The translations under genes and the position numbers were made by a program. This document shows positions 45,023 through 53,207 of a stretch of DNA of 64,000 bases, piece after piece (position 1 is the first letter of the stretch; every line of letters begins with the position of its first letter). The stretch lies in contig NZ_BCYX01000018.1 in assembly GCF_001598415.1 (NCBI RefSeq), positions 1-64,000 on the forward strand, written 5' to 3'. The stretch is from Sphingomonas mali NBRC 15500. GTDB taxonomy: Bacteria > Pseudomonadota > Alphaproteobacteria > Sphingomonadales > Sphingomonadaceae. The notes beneath the pieces are model-generated. The model ran no database searches, had not been told where the DNA came from, and worked only from the letters and a program-made list of their open reading frames with translations.

Positions 45023-47962
45023 TTACCCCCGGGTGTCGGCAGGAACGGTATCGGTCGAGTATGACTCTTCGGTCAACGCGGCGTCGGCCAATGCAGCATC
45101 AGGAAGATAGCGGCTGTAGAGCCACCCCACCCCGATCAGGCTGAAGCCGAGCGCAGCGAACGACGCGATGCGCAGCAGCCCGTCAAGGCCCGCGGCGTCG
45201 AGCAGGAACACCTTGCCCACCGCCGCCAGCATCAGCACCAGTGAGACGATCCGCCAGTCGCGCGACGCACGACGGATGCCCCATTGCAGGAAGCCGATCG
45301 CGATCACGATCGCGGTGAGCGACCGGCCGATGTCTTCGGTCTGGCTCACCCCCGCTTCCGACAGCAAGGAGCCATGGAATGCCTGGCGCAGCAGCGACGC
45401 GGCGAGCATCAGGATCAGCGCCATCCGCATCCCGTCGCGCGCGCGGTCCGCCCCCGGCCCGGGAAAGGCATGGCTCGACAGCCACAGCAAGGCGAAGGCG
45501 ATGCCGTAGGCCGGCACCAGCCACGGTCCGACCAATTGGTCGGTCCATAACGGATTGTGCATCGCGCCCGTGAACCAGGCGAAATGAAGCAAAGCCGTCG
45601 TCGCGATTCCTATCGCGATCCGCCGGGCGCCGAGCCGCCACGCGCCGATAGCGGTGGCGGCGAGCAAGGCTTCCCACATGCTTCGCTCGGCCATGCCGGC
45701 AGCGACGAAATGCGCCCCGTCGACGATCGCGAAGACATGCTTCCACAACGAGTGGGCGGCGATCAGGCTGAACACGATCGCGACGATCGATCCGATCTCT
45801 CGCAGCCGCTCGGGCACGATATCGCGGAGCAACAAAGCGACGAGCACGCAGGCCGGCGCGGCAACGCGGATCAGCGTCATGTCGATTGGTGGGGTCGCCG
45901 TGACCAGGAAGGGTATGCCGACGATGGCGCCGCCCGCGCCCGCTGCCCAGATCAGCAGCGGCTGCACGGCCCAACCGATCGACAACAAGGCAGCCGTTGG
46001 CGCCACGGTTAACGGTGTGCGCCGGCCCGCGAGTGCCGCGCCGGCAAGAATTACCGCCGGCACCAGCGCTAGCCAGGTTGCGGGCACGACCTGCGCCGCG
46101 GCGACATAAATGAGCAGGACGGCTATTGCAGCACTGCCCTGGCGCACGCCCCAGTCGATCGACCAGCGGGCGAAGCTTGCCGCCGCCGCAGCCCCGACTG
46201 TCCAGCGCAGCAAGGCGATGCCAATATCGTGATCCTGCACCAGGCCGACCGCACGTCCGATCTCGTCGGCGTCATAGCCAACGAGCAATGCCAATGCAGT
46301 CATTCCTGCCACCAATGAGGAGTGGCCGATCCGATCGTCGTCGGCGACGCGACCCAGCAACAATATCGTGACCGCGGCCAGCGCGACGATCGGTCCGATC
46401 GCCCACACCGGCGCCAGCAGGCTGGCGCCAAGCGCCGCCAGCACGACCGCACTGATACCCAGGATCGCAAACCGCGCATCGTCGCGCCGGACGGCCGTCC
46501 GCCAGCCCCAGCCGGCCGCGGCACCCGTCACGAACGCAGCAACGAGTGCCAGTGGCGCGAAATCGGCGCGCGATTGCTGGAACCAGAAATGGCTCGCGGG
46601 GATCAGCACACCGGCAAAGCCGAGCGCCGCCACCTGCGCTGCATCGCTCAACCGGCCATCGGGGCGCCACAGCCGCCACAAGGCAGGCAGGCCATAGATC
46701 GCCGACCCACCGGCTAGTACCAGCGCCAGCATCATGCCGTCAGGGCTTGGCCAGACAGCGGTGAGCAGCAGCCCGACCACCAATCCGGCCAGCGGCAATT
46801 CGGCCAAGCTGGGCTCGCGTCGCGCCAGCCAGATCATCGCCGCCGACAGCAAGGCGAACAGGCCCCAGTCGAGCGGGGCGAAACCGCCGATCGCAACGAT
46901 CGCCGCCATTTGCGCGCAGCCGAACAACGCGGCGATCACGCGGACCACGCGCCCGGGGTCACCGACCATCGCAAGCGGAAAGACGATCGCGAGCATCAGG
47001 GTCAGCATGCCGGTCGACAGCAATGATGCGATGTCGTGCAATCCGGTCGCGATCAATACCAGGCCCCAGCCGAACCCGCCCGCCACCGCAAGCGCGCCGA
47101 GCCACCACCAACCCTGGCGTCGCCCGAGCATCGACAATCCGCCCGCGGTCAACGCGAGCCAACTCGCAAGCAATGGTATGTCGGGGGAGGCCGATCCGAC
47201 CAACGCCGGCGCGGCGAGACCGCCGACCAGCCCCAATATAGCACTCGGGGCGCCGAAACGGACCGACAGCAATCCAGCGAGCAAGGTGATCGCGGCCAGC
47301 CCGGCGAAGGCGGTCATCGGTCCGATCAGCTGATAGAGGTTCGCCGCGACCAGCACGGAGGCATAGAGCGTCGCGATGCCCGCGCCCGAAAGCGCCTGAC
47401 GGATGCGCGGATCTCTCGCCACGTCGTCGCGGCGCAGCGCGAGCTCGGCGCCAGCGATCAGCCCGCTGCCGAACACCAGGCCCAGGATTACGCGCACCGG
47501 CGGCGACAACAGGCCGGCATCGATCGAGTATTTGACGATCAGGAACCCGGCCACCGCGAGCGTGATGCCGCCGGCCCAGATCGGCAGGTAGCGCCCAAAA
47601 ATATCCTCGAACCCGAACCGCCTCGCGTACCGTTCGGCCGGCGCCGCAGCATGTGCCAGCGGTTCGATGGCCGGTGCAGGGGGAAGGGTTTCCGGTTCGG
47701 GCGCGACATAGAGCGTCGCCGGCGCAGCCTCGGCGATCGTTTGGGGAATTGGCTGCACCTCGGCAGGCGGCTGCCGCCCCGGCTCCGGCGCAATCCAGTC
47801 GGTCCGCTCGAATCCTGCCTGATCGGGCATGTCGTCTCGCGCGATTCGTTCACGTCGATCGAGCGCCAGCTCGAGTAGGGCGATCCGCTGCGTGAGCGCG
47901 TCGTCGCGCTGCCACAAAACCACCGCCACGACGATCAGACCGATCAGCACCAACGCGGTCAT
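45023..47962 (-). CDS. Giant polytopic DUF2339 membrane protein
   Basis: 979-aa protein. It has an N-terminal membrane segment (MTALVLIGLIVVAVVLW), a short charged coil, a Pro/Ala-rich linker, then a very long hydrophobic region with roughly 25 or more predicted membrane helices (from RYARRFGFEDIFGRYLPIWAGGIT onward). These are the features of DUF2339, a family of unknown function often found near envelope genes. ATG 47962 is chosen because GGAGGAGG lies eight bases upstream; the upstream in-frame extension runs through the divergent promoter. It forms an operon with the LplT-Aas fusion and is divergent from a TetR gene. Confidence 0.88.
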   Translation of the reverse strand: MTALVLIGLIVVAVVLWQRDDALTQRIALLELALDRRERIARDDMPDQAGFERTDWIAPEPGRQPPAEVQPIPQTIAEAAPATLYVAPEPETLPPAPAIEPLAHAAAPAERYARRFGFEDIFGRYLPIWAGGITLAVAGFLIVKYSIDAGLLSPPVRVILGLVFGSGLIAGAELALRRDDVARDPRIRQALSGAGIATLYASVLVAANLYQLIGPMTAFAGLAAITLLAGLLSVRFGAPSAILGLVGGLAAPALVGSASPDIPLLASWLALTAGGLSMLGRRQGWWWLGALAVAGGFGWGLVLIATGLHDIASLLSTGMLTLMLAIVFPLAMVGDPGRVVRVIAALFGCAQMAAIVAIGGFAPLDWGLFALLSAAMIWLARREPSLAELPLAGLVVGLLLTAVWPSPDGMMLALVLAGGSAIYGLPALWRLWRPDGRLSDAAQVAALGFAGVLIPASHFWFQQSRADFAPLALVAAFVTGAAAGWGWRTAVRRDDARFAILGISAVVLAALGASLLAPVWAIGPIVALAAVTILLLGRVADDDRIGHSSLVAGMTALALLVGYDADEIGRAVGLVQDHDIGIALLRWTVGAAAAASFARWSIDWGVRQGSAAIAVLLIYVAAAQVVPATWLALVPAVILAGAALAGRRTPLTVAPTAALLSIGWAVQPLLIWAAGAGGAIVGIPFLVTATPPIDMTLIRVAAPACVLVALLLRDIVPERLREIGSIVAIVFSLIAAHSLWKHVFAIVDGAHFVAAGMAERSMWEALLAATAIGAWRLGARRIAIGIATTALLHFAWFTGAMHNPLWTDQLVGPWLVPAYGIAFALLWLSSHAFPGPGADRARDGMRMALILMLAASLLRQAFHGSLLSEAGVSQTEDIGRSLTAIVIAIGFLQWGIRRASRDWRIVSLVLMLAAVGKVFLLDAAGLDGLLRIASFAALGFSLIGVGWLYSRYLPDAALADAALTEESYSTDTVPADTRG

Positions 47963-48011
47963 TGCCTGAGCCTCCTCCAGGATGGGGCGCTGGATAGCAT
48001 AAACTGAGCGG

Positions 48012-48035
48012 TGTTCAATAAAAATATTAGACACT
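48012..48035. promoter_or_regulatory. Palindromic operator candidate between DUF2339 and tetR
   Basis: A 24-base imperfect inverted repeat with outer arms GTGTTCAAT (48012-48020) and ATTAGACAC (48027-48035; its complement matches at seven of nine positions) lies in the AT-rich gap between the two divergent genes. A further TGTTCAAT (48036-48043) follows directly. Position, length and symmetry fit a TetR-family operator controlling both directions. Binding is inferred. Confidence 0.55.
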
Positions 48036-48061
48036 GTTCAATTAAACGCTTAGGCGGGGCC

Positions 48062-48667
48062 ATGGGACGGCGGTCAGATCATACGCGCGACGAACTCGAG
48101 CAGCTGATCATCGGTGCGGGGCACACCTTGCTGGCCGAGGTCGGCTATCACCGCTTCTCGGCGCGGGAGGTGGCGAAGCGGATCGGCTATTCGGTTGGCA
48201 CGATCTACAACGTGTTCGACAGCCTCGACGACCTGATGCTGGCGATCAACGGCCGTACGTTTCTGATCTGGGCGGAAACGATCGCCCGGTCTCTGCAAAA
48301 TGCGGGTCTTGATCGTATCGCATTGCTGGTCGCGTCCTATTTCGATTTCGCCACCAGCAACCGCAATCTGTGGATGGCGATTTACGATCACCGGTTACCG
48401 GCCGGCGTGCCCCTTCCCGATCGTTATGCGCGCCAGCGCGGCGTGCTGACCGATATCCTGAGAGGCGAAATCGCGGCCGTACTGCCCGAAGATCGTCGCG
48501 ACCTCGCCCCAGCGCTCGCCCGTTCCTTGCTGGCGACGGTCCACGGCCATTGCGTGTTCGCGCTCAACGGCACCTTCGCCCTGCTCGACGAACGCGATCC
48601 GCATGGCGCCGCGTTGGCCCGGGTGCGCGAAGCGCTGGCGGCGGCCGGGGCACACATCGCCGTCTGA
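48062..48667 (+). CDS. TetR/AcrR-family regulator
   Basis: 201-aa repressor. The N-terminal helix-turn-helix (about residues 8-55) reads LLAEVGYHRFSAREVAKRIGYSVGTIYNVF in two parts; the ligand domain contains a WHG-like C-terminal region (LLATVHGHCVFALNGTF). ATG 48062 (MGRRSDHTRDEL) is preferred over an upstream ATG that would lie inside the operator; AGGCGGGG precedes it. It is divergent from the DUF2339/LplT-Aas operon, which it probably regulates together with itself. The effector is unknown, possibly a fatty acid or membrane stress signal. Confidence 0.87.
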   Translation: MGRRSDHTRDELEQLIIGAGHTLLAEVGYHRFSAREVAKRIGYSVGTIYNVFDSLDDLMLAINGRTFLIWAETIARSLQNAGLDRIALLVASYFDFATSNRNLWMAIYDHRLPAGVPLPDRYARQRGVLTDILRGEIAAVLPEDRRDLAPALARSLLATVHGHCVFALNGTFALLDERDPHGAALARVREALAAAGAHIAV

Positions 48668-48776
48668 GGCCGTCCGGTTCGTCCGCCGACCGCCCTGCTA
48701 ACGACTCGCAACAAAGCGATAGCTGGAACGAACCCGACCTCGATGCGGTTGAAGGAGGAAATCCAGGAGAGACAAT

Positions 48777-49283
48777 ATGGCCGACAAACAGGATGCGATC
48801 GCGCTGCTCAAAGCCGATCACCGCAAGGTCGAGGAACTGTTCGAACGGTTCGAGAATGCGCGCGGCGAGGGCAGCAAGCAGAAGATCGCGCTCGACATCT
48901 GCCTCGAACTGACCGTCCACGCCCAAATCGAGGAAGAGATTTTTTACCCCGCCTGCGAAGGCAAGATCGAGGAAGATCTGCTCAAGGAAGCCTATGTCGA
49001 ACATGACGGCGCCAAGGTGCTGATCGCCGAGATCGAGGCGGGCGCGCCGAGCGACGAATTCTACGACGCCAAGGTCAAGGTGCTGTCGGAACAGATCGAG
49101 CACCATGTCGAAGAGGAAGAAAAGCGGATGGAAGGCATGTTTAGCCAGGCGCGTCACGCAGGGTTGGATATGGATGCGCTCGGCGATCAGCTGCGTGCGC
49201 GCAAGGAAGAGCTGACCGCCCATTACAAAGCGAATGGGCTCACCAAGCCGGAAACCACGACCTTGACCGAGGCCACCGTCTGA
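48777..49283 (+). CDS. Hemerythrin HHE-domain protein
   Basis: 168-aa helical protein with two HHE motifs: KADHRKVEELF and TVHAQIEEEIFYP in the first half, and YVEHDGAKVLI and EQIEHHVEEEEKRME in the second. These give the His/Glu ligands of a di-iron site. HHE proteins of this size in sphingomonads are linked to oxygen, NO or oxidative-stress handling. AGGAGA precedes the ATG. The gene is monocistronic or the first of a short run; the next gene starts 45 bases later. Confidence 0.9.
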   Translation: MADKQDAIALLKADHRKVEELFERFENARGEGSKQKIALDICLELTVHAQIEEEIFYPACEGKIEEDLLKEAYVEHDGAKVLIAEIEAGAPSDEFYDAKVKVLSEQIEHHVEEEEKRMEGMFSQARHAGLDMDALGDQLRARKEELTAHYKANGLTKPETTTLTEATV

Positions 49284-49328
49284 CGGCCGCGCTCATCCGC
49301 CCGCCACGCTCCCGCTCGGTGCGCGCCC

Positions 49329-50249
49329 ATGCTTGATTGCGTGGTGGTGGGCGGCGGCCCGGCGGGGCTGACGGCGGCGATCTATCTGGCACGCTTCCAT
49401 CTCGACGTGCGCGTGATCGACGCCGGCAATAGTCGCGCGGCGACGATCCCGATGACGCGCAACCATGCCGGGTTTCCCGATGGCATTGCCGGTGCCGACC
49501 TGCTCGACCGCATGCGGACGCAAGCCCGACGCTATGGCGCTGCCCTGGTGCAGGCAGAAGTTGCCGGCCTGAGCGAGGCCCCCGACGGCCTGCTAGTTTC
49601 GGTTGGCGATGAGGTCATCGCCACGCGAAGTGTCCTGCTCGCTACCGGAGTCGTCAATCGCCGTCCGCCGATGCCTGACGATCTGCATGCAACCGCATTG
49701 GCGCGCGGATTGCTGCGCTATTGCCCGATTTGCGACGGATATGAAGTGACCGATCGCCGCGTCGCGGTGCTCGGCACCGGTGCCCACGGGACGCGCGAAG
49801 CGGTGTTCCTGCGCGGCTACACCGCGGACGTGACGCTGATCGCACTAGAGGGGCAGCACGTTCTCGCCCCTGCCGAGCGCGCGCTGCTGGCGCAATGCGG
49901 GGTGGCAACGGTCGATGGTCCGGCCGCCGCCTTCGCGATCGACGGCGACAAGATCGGCCTGCGCACGCCCGAGCGCGATTGGCGCTTCGACAGCCTCTAT
50001 CCGGCGCTCGGCTCGGACATCAATTCGGGGGTGGCCATTGGCCTCGGCGCGGCGCGGTCGGACGAAGGGTGCCTGATCGTCGATGCGCATCAACGGACCA
50101 ATATCGCGCGCCTGTATGCGGCGGGAGACGTGGTCAAGGGCCTCGACCAGATCAGTCACGCGATGGGCGAAGGCGGCGTGGCGGCCACCACGATCCGCAA
50201 CGACCTGGCGAGCGAGCACGCGTTGCTGCGCCCTGCACTGGTTGAATGA
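49329..50249 (+). CDS. Thioredoxin-reductase-like NAD(P)/FAD-dependent oxidoreductase
   Basis: 306-aa flavoprotein. GGGPAGLTAAIYLARF (8-23) binds FAD; the redox pair is CPIC in RYCPICDGYE; VAVLGTGAHGTREAVFLR is the NAD(P)-binding motif; RLYAAGDVVKGLDQI is the C-terminal FAD block. It is similar to the TrxR-like proteins that lack a thioredoxin partner gene nearby. It follows the hemerythrin gene by 45 bases on the same strand, which suggests a shared redox or stress role. The substrate disulfide is unknown. Confidence 0.88.
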   Translation: MLDCVVVGGGPAGLTAAIYLARFHLDVRVIDAGNSRAATIPMTRNHAGFPDGIAGADLLDRMRTQARRYGAALVQAEVAGLSEAPDGLLVSVGDEVIATRSVLLATGVVNRRPPMPDDLHATALARGLLRYCPICDGYEVTDRRVAVLGTGAHGTREAVFLRGYTADVTLIALEGQHVLAPAERALLAQCGVATVDGPAAAFAIDGDKIGLRTPERDWRFDSLYPALGSDINSGVAIGLGAARSDEGCLIVDAHQRTNIARLYAAGDVVKGLDQISHAMGEGGVAATTIRNDLASEHALLRPALVE

Positions 50250-50274
50250 GCGCTTCGGCTCCTGCCCCGTAAGC

Positions 50275-51147
50275 TCAGCGATGGCTTCTGTTGCCGGCCG
50301 CCATCGCCGGTTGCTCCGCGACTCGCCTGAGATCGGATACATGCACGTCCATGCGGCCCGGGCTGTCTGCACAATGCGCCGCGTAATAAAGCCGCCACGG
50401 CCTCCGCTGATCGATCGCCGCGCCGAGCACGAAGGGCGAGCAGCCGATGCCAAGCGGGCGCCTCGGCGTCCAACCCGATCGCGCACGATAAGATACGAAC
50501 AATCGCACATCGGCGGCGTCCGCATCCATGTCGCCGACGCTGAAAACAAGCGCGCGGCCATCCGGCGTGATCGCGGCATCGAGTTCGTCGAGCGGGCCGT
50601 TGATCGCACTGCCCAGATTGGCCGGCTTGGCATCAGGCGTGTGAAGATCGACCTCGTACAGATCCTGCTTGCCGCGGCCGCCCCAGCCGTTCGACGAAAA
50701 AATCAGGCCGCCCGACCGTGTCGGGGTCGCGGCCCATTCCTCTCCGGGCGTGTTGACCTGCGGACCCAGGTTGCGCGGCGTGCCGAAGCGGCCGTTGACG
50801 GCATCGATCGAGACGACATAGAGGTCGCTGCCGCCTAGTCCGCCGGCGCGGTCGGATTGGAAGTAGACCCAACGGCCGTCCGGCGAGAAAGCGGGATCGA
50901 ATTCGGCTGCATCGGTATCGAAGGACACTCGCGCCGGCGTCGACCATCCTCCGTGAATGCGATGAATTTCCCAGATATCCTGCTGGTCTGCCGCGGCATC
51001 GCGCCCGATCGTGCCCCACAGAATACGTCTGCCATCCGGGCTATGGGCAATGCGCACTTCCGCCGCGGCGGTCGATATCACGCCGGGACGAACGAGCGCG
51101 TCGCTCGCCGGCGCCAGTGCGAGCGAGAGGGCCAGGATGGAGATCAT
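50275..51147 (-). CDS. Exported PD40/TolB-like beta-propeller protein
   Basis: 290-aa protein with a short N-terminal signal (MISILALSLALAPASDA). Several PD40 (WD40-like) repeats are visible: IAHSPDGRRILWGT, DPAFSPDGRWVYFQSDR, AATPTRSGGLIFSSN, and AAITPDGRALVFS. The arrangement resembles the TolB C-terminal propeller and OmpA-associated PD40 proteins, without the TolB N-terminal domain. It is probably periplasmic and ligand or protein binding. It is transcribed alone, converging with the flavoprotein gene. Function unknown. Confidence 0.82.
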   Translation of the reverse strand: MISILALSLALAPASDALVRPGVISTAAAEVRIAHSPDGRRILWGTIGRDAAADQQDIWEIHRIHGGWSTPARVSFDTDAAEFDPAFSPDGRWVYFQSDRAGGLGGSDLYVVSIDAVNGRFGTPRNLGPQVNTPGEEWAATPTRSGGLIFSSNGWGGRGKQDLYEVDLHTPDAKPANLGSAINGPLDELDAAITPDGRALVFSVGDMDADAADVRLFVSYRARSGWTPRRPLGIGCSPFVLGAAIDQRRPWRLYYAAHCADSPGRMDVHVSDLRRVAEQPAMAAGNRSHR

Positions 51148-51460
51148 ACGGGCAGTCGTCTCGCTGCCCGGCGCGGCCGATGATGAACATGTGCCATCGT
51201 CAATCTATGTAATTGGCGTCGACTATCGGCAAGAGCGGGTCGATCTGACCAATCTTACCGGATTTCCTCAGGCAGGCCGTCGGGCCCTGGCAAAGCAGTA
51301 TACCGTTGCTCAAACACCCTGCCCGGCGAAGCCGAACTGCGCGACATCTGTCGGGTGTCGGCCCATCGGAAAGGGCAGGGACGCCGATCGCGATAATTTC
51401 TTGATGTCCGAGAAATACTAAACGGTCCAAAATGGTTCGGCATTGGGCTAGCGTAGCACC
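51148..51460. other. 313-base interval upstream of the LuxR-type regulator
   Basis: Short ORFs on both strands here look like shadows: no ribosome sites and no recognisable domains. The last 50 bases are AT-richer and presumably contain the promoter of the LuxR-type gene. No palindrome or convincing -35/-10 pair was identified. Confidence 0.4.
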
Positions 51461-51895
51461 ATGGATGATTCGCGCTTCTCTTCGTTGACCCCCCGGGAGA
51501 TCGAATGTTTGAAGGGTGTCGCGCAACACAAGCGCACCAAGGACATCGCGAGCGACCTAGACCTCTCCCCCAAGACGGTCGATGCGTACATTGCCAATGC
51601 GGTGCGAAAGCTCGGCTTCTCCGATCGCGACAGCGCGGTTCGCGCGCTGATGAGCAGCAGCGCGATGATAGGGGGTTTTTCCTCATCGGCAATTTCCGGC
51701 GTTGAGAATGAGGGTTCGACGGCGTCTTCCTCGTGGCTCGGACGGCTACCCTTGCCGTTCCCGACACGAGAAAGGCCGACCAATGACCTGAATTATCCCG
51801 GGACCATCGTCGCGATCGTGGTCGCGGCGTCGCTGATGGTGGCAGCCATGTCGCTCTACATTCTCGCCATCAGCATTTTTACCGAGCACCCATAA
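51461..51895 (+). CDS. Small membrane-anchored LuxR-type (GerE) regulator
   Basis: 144-aa protein with the DNA-binding domain at the N-terminus. LTPREIECLKGVAQHKRTKDIASDLDLSPKTVDAYIANAVRKLGF (about residues 9-53, in several parts) is a complete GerE helix-turn-helix. A flexible Ser/Pro-rich linker follows, then one membrane helix near the C-terminus (TIVAIVVAASLMVAAMSLYI). There is no receiver or ligand domain. This reversed, membrane-tethered layout is seen in sphingomonads. Next come a 113-aa protein, a membrane protein and a MarR-like protein on the same strand. Signal and targets unknown. Confidence 0.84.
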   Translation: MDDSRFSSLTPREIECLKGVAQHKRTKDIASDLDLSPKTVDAYIANAVRKLGFSDRDSAVRALMSSSAMIGGFSSSAISGVENEGSTASSSWLGRLPLPFPTRERPTNDLNYPGTIVAIVVAASLMVAAMSLYILAISIFTEHP

Positions 51896-51959
51896 GCGCT
51901 CAATCCAGCAGTAGATCTTGATCTGGCCGGGCCGTCAGGCGCCGGCGAGGGGGGAAGCC

Positions 51960-52301
51960 ATGTCCGTCGCATCAATTCGCACCACCAATCTTGAGTCCGT
52001 TCCGACAAACAATCTGGCGGTTGCACGCAAGATTTTGCGCGCCTTGCTGCCGGCCGAAACCGGCATCGATAACGCGATCGTCGCACAAACCGACCTGATC
52101 AGTTCGATCGTTCGTGGCCGCATGGAAATGGGGGCATCGATCCATCTCGGCCACGATGCCGCGATGCTGGCGGCGGATTCGCTCAATCGTCTGTTCGAGG
52201 TGCGCGAGCAGACGATCAAATGCCACCAACGTCTTGCCATCACGCGCGACGCGCTCGGGCTGGATGGGTCCGACATCGGTTGCACCAAGGGGAGCTCTTG
52301 A
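51960..52301 (+). CDS. Unknown 113-aa protein downstream of LuxR-type regulator
   Basis: I recognise no domain. The predicted product is soluble and mostly alpha-helical (ARKILRALLPAETGIDNAIVAQTDLISSIV, then RLFEVREQTIKCHQRL). Its composition is that of a real coding sequence. ATG 51960 follows a purine-rich GAGGGGGGAAG ribosome site; an upstream in-frame ATG would add 14 residues without support. It lies 64 bases after the membrane-tethered LuxR gene, on the same strand. A role in the same signalling set is inferred only from position. Confidence 0.7.
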   Translation: MSVASIRTTNLESVPTNNLAVARKILRALLPAETGIDNAIVAQTDLISSIVRGRMEMGASIHLGHDAAMLAADSLNRLFEVREQTIKCHQRLAITRDALGLDGSDIGCTKGSS

Positions 52302-52361
52302 CAGCTCGCCGCAAGGTAAGGGCTGGGTAATCTCGTCGGCTGATGTAGAGGAGGCATCCCT

Positions 52362-52826
52362 ATGAAGTCGTTCCTCTTAGTCGGCCTTTTACTCCAGGTC
52401 TTCGCGTTACCGACGCTATGTGCGTTTGCATGGTTCCGGGGCGGCGTGACGGAGCGGCGCGTTGCGACTGCTCTGTTCATCGCCGTAGTCGCAACCACGA
52501 CGACGGATGCTTTCGGGACGCGTTGGCAGGGTCCTAACTGGGCTGTGATTACCGTGGACGTCATCTTGATGGCTGTCCTCGTCGTGATCGCGCGCCAAAG
52601 CACAAGGTTCTGGCCGATATGGACAGCAGCATCACAATTGGGGGGATGCCTCGCGCATCTTCCCGCCATACTGAATCCGGAAATTCCCAAGCATCTGTAC
52701 GGCGCCACCCAGCCTTTTTGGGTATGGCCGCTGATGATGAGTCTTTTGATCGGGGTCCTCTCCGTGCATCGGCTGCGCCGGATGCAGGAGAAATCGGGCG
52801 GTCCGCCAGCGTCGATTCCGGTCTAA
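52362..52826 (+). CDS. Unknown small integral membrane protein (about four helices)
   Basis: 154-aa hydrophobic protein with about four membrane segments (residues near 5-25, 35-48, 62-78 and 120-138). It begins MKSFLLVGLLLQVFALP and has no signature of a named family. GAGGAGG stands eight bases before the ATG. The gene's 3' end overlaps the MarR-like gene by about 100 bases if the latter starts at 52724. Function unknown; linkage to the LuxR and MarR-like genes suggests part of a signal-response set. Confidence 0.72.
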   Translation: MKSFLLVGLLLQVFALPTLCAFAWFRGGVTERRVATALFIAVVATTTTDAFGTRWQGPNWAVITVDVILMAVLVVIARQSTRFWPIWTAASQLGGCLAHLPAILNPEIPKHLYGATQPFWVWPLMMSLLIGVLSVHRLRRMQEKSGGPPASIPV

Positions 52827-53179
52827 TCGCTTACGCCAAGTTCCTGCTCAAGACGGCGGGGCGACGGACGAAGGTGGCGTCGGAACTCCGCCTGGTCAGC
52901 GCTCAATGGAGCATCCTGCTCGACTTGTTCATCTCTGCGTTCGAGCGGCGAACGGTGCCGACCGGCGATGCCTGTCTTGCCAGTTCGGCACCGCATTCGA
53001 CTGCGTTGCGTCACCTCATCTTCCTGATGGAAGCGGGCTATGTCAGCCGGCTGCCGGACGCGGACGATGCGCGCCGCACGCTGGTCGGACTCACGCCCAA
53101 AGGGGTGGAACTCGTCGGCGGTTGCCTGCAGGCTGAATTCGATGCGCTGAAGGCGGCCCTGGGCGTGCGGATCGACTGA
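52724..53179 (+). CDS. MarR-like winged-helix protein
   Basis: 151-aa protein. The recognisable part starts at SGLIAYAKFLLKTAG and includes LVSAQWSILLDLFISAFERR, TALRHLIFLMEAGYVSRLPDADDARRTLVGLTPKG (in parts), the recognition helix and beta-wing (DADDARRTLV) of the MarR fold. No ATG lies after 52724 in frame, and the ribosome site there is weak, so the N-terminal 30-40 residues overlapping the previous gene are uncertain. It probably binds DNA. It is the last gene of the small regulatory island. Confidence 0.72.
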   Translation: MAADDESFDRGPLRASAAPDAGEIGRSASVDSGLIAYAKFLLKTAGRRTKVASELRLVSAQWSILLDLFISAFERRTVPTGDACLASSAPHSTALRHLIFLMEAGYVSRLPDADDARRTLVGLTPKGVELVGGCLQAEFDALKAALGVRID

Positions 53180-53207
53180 ACCGCCTCGGAAGGGGCGGAC
53201 CGGTCAC

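Noticed and set aside
51200-51529. 109-aa reverse-strand ORF upstream of the LuxR-type gene
   Set aside because: Overlaps the LuxR-type gene start and has no domain or ribosome site.
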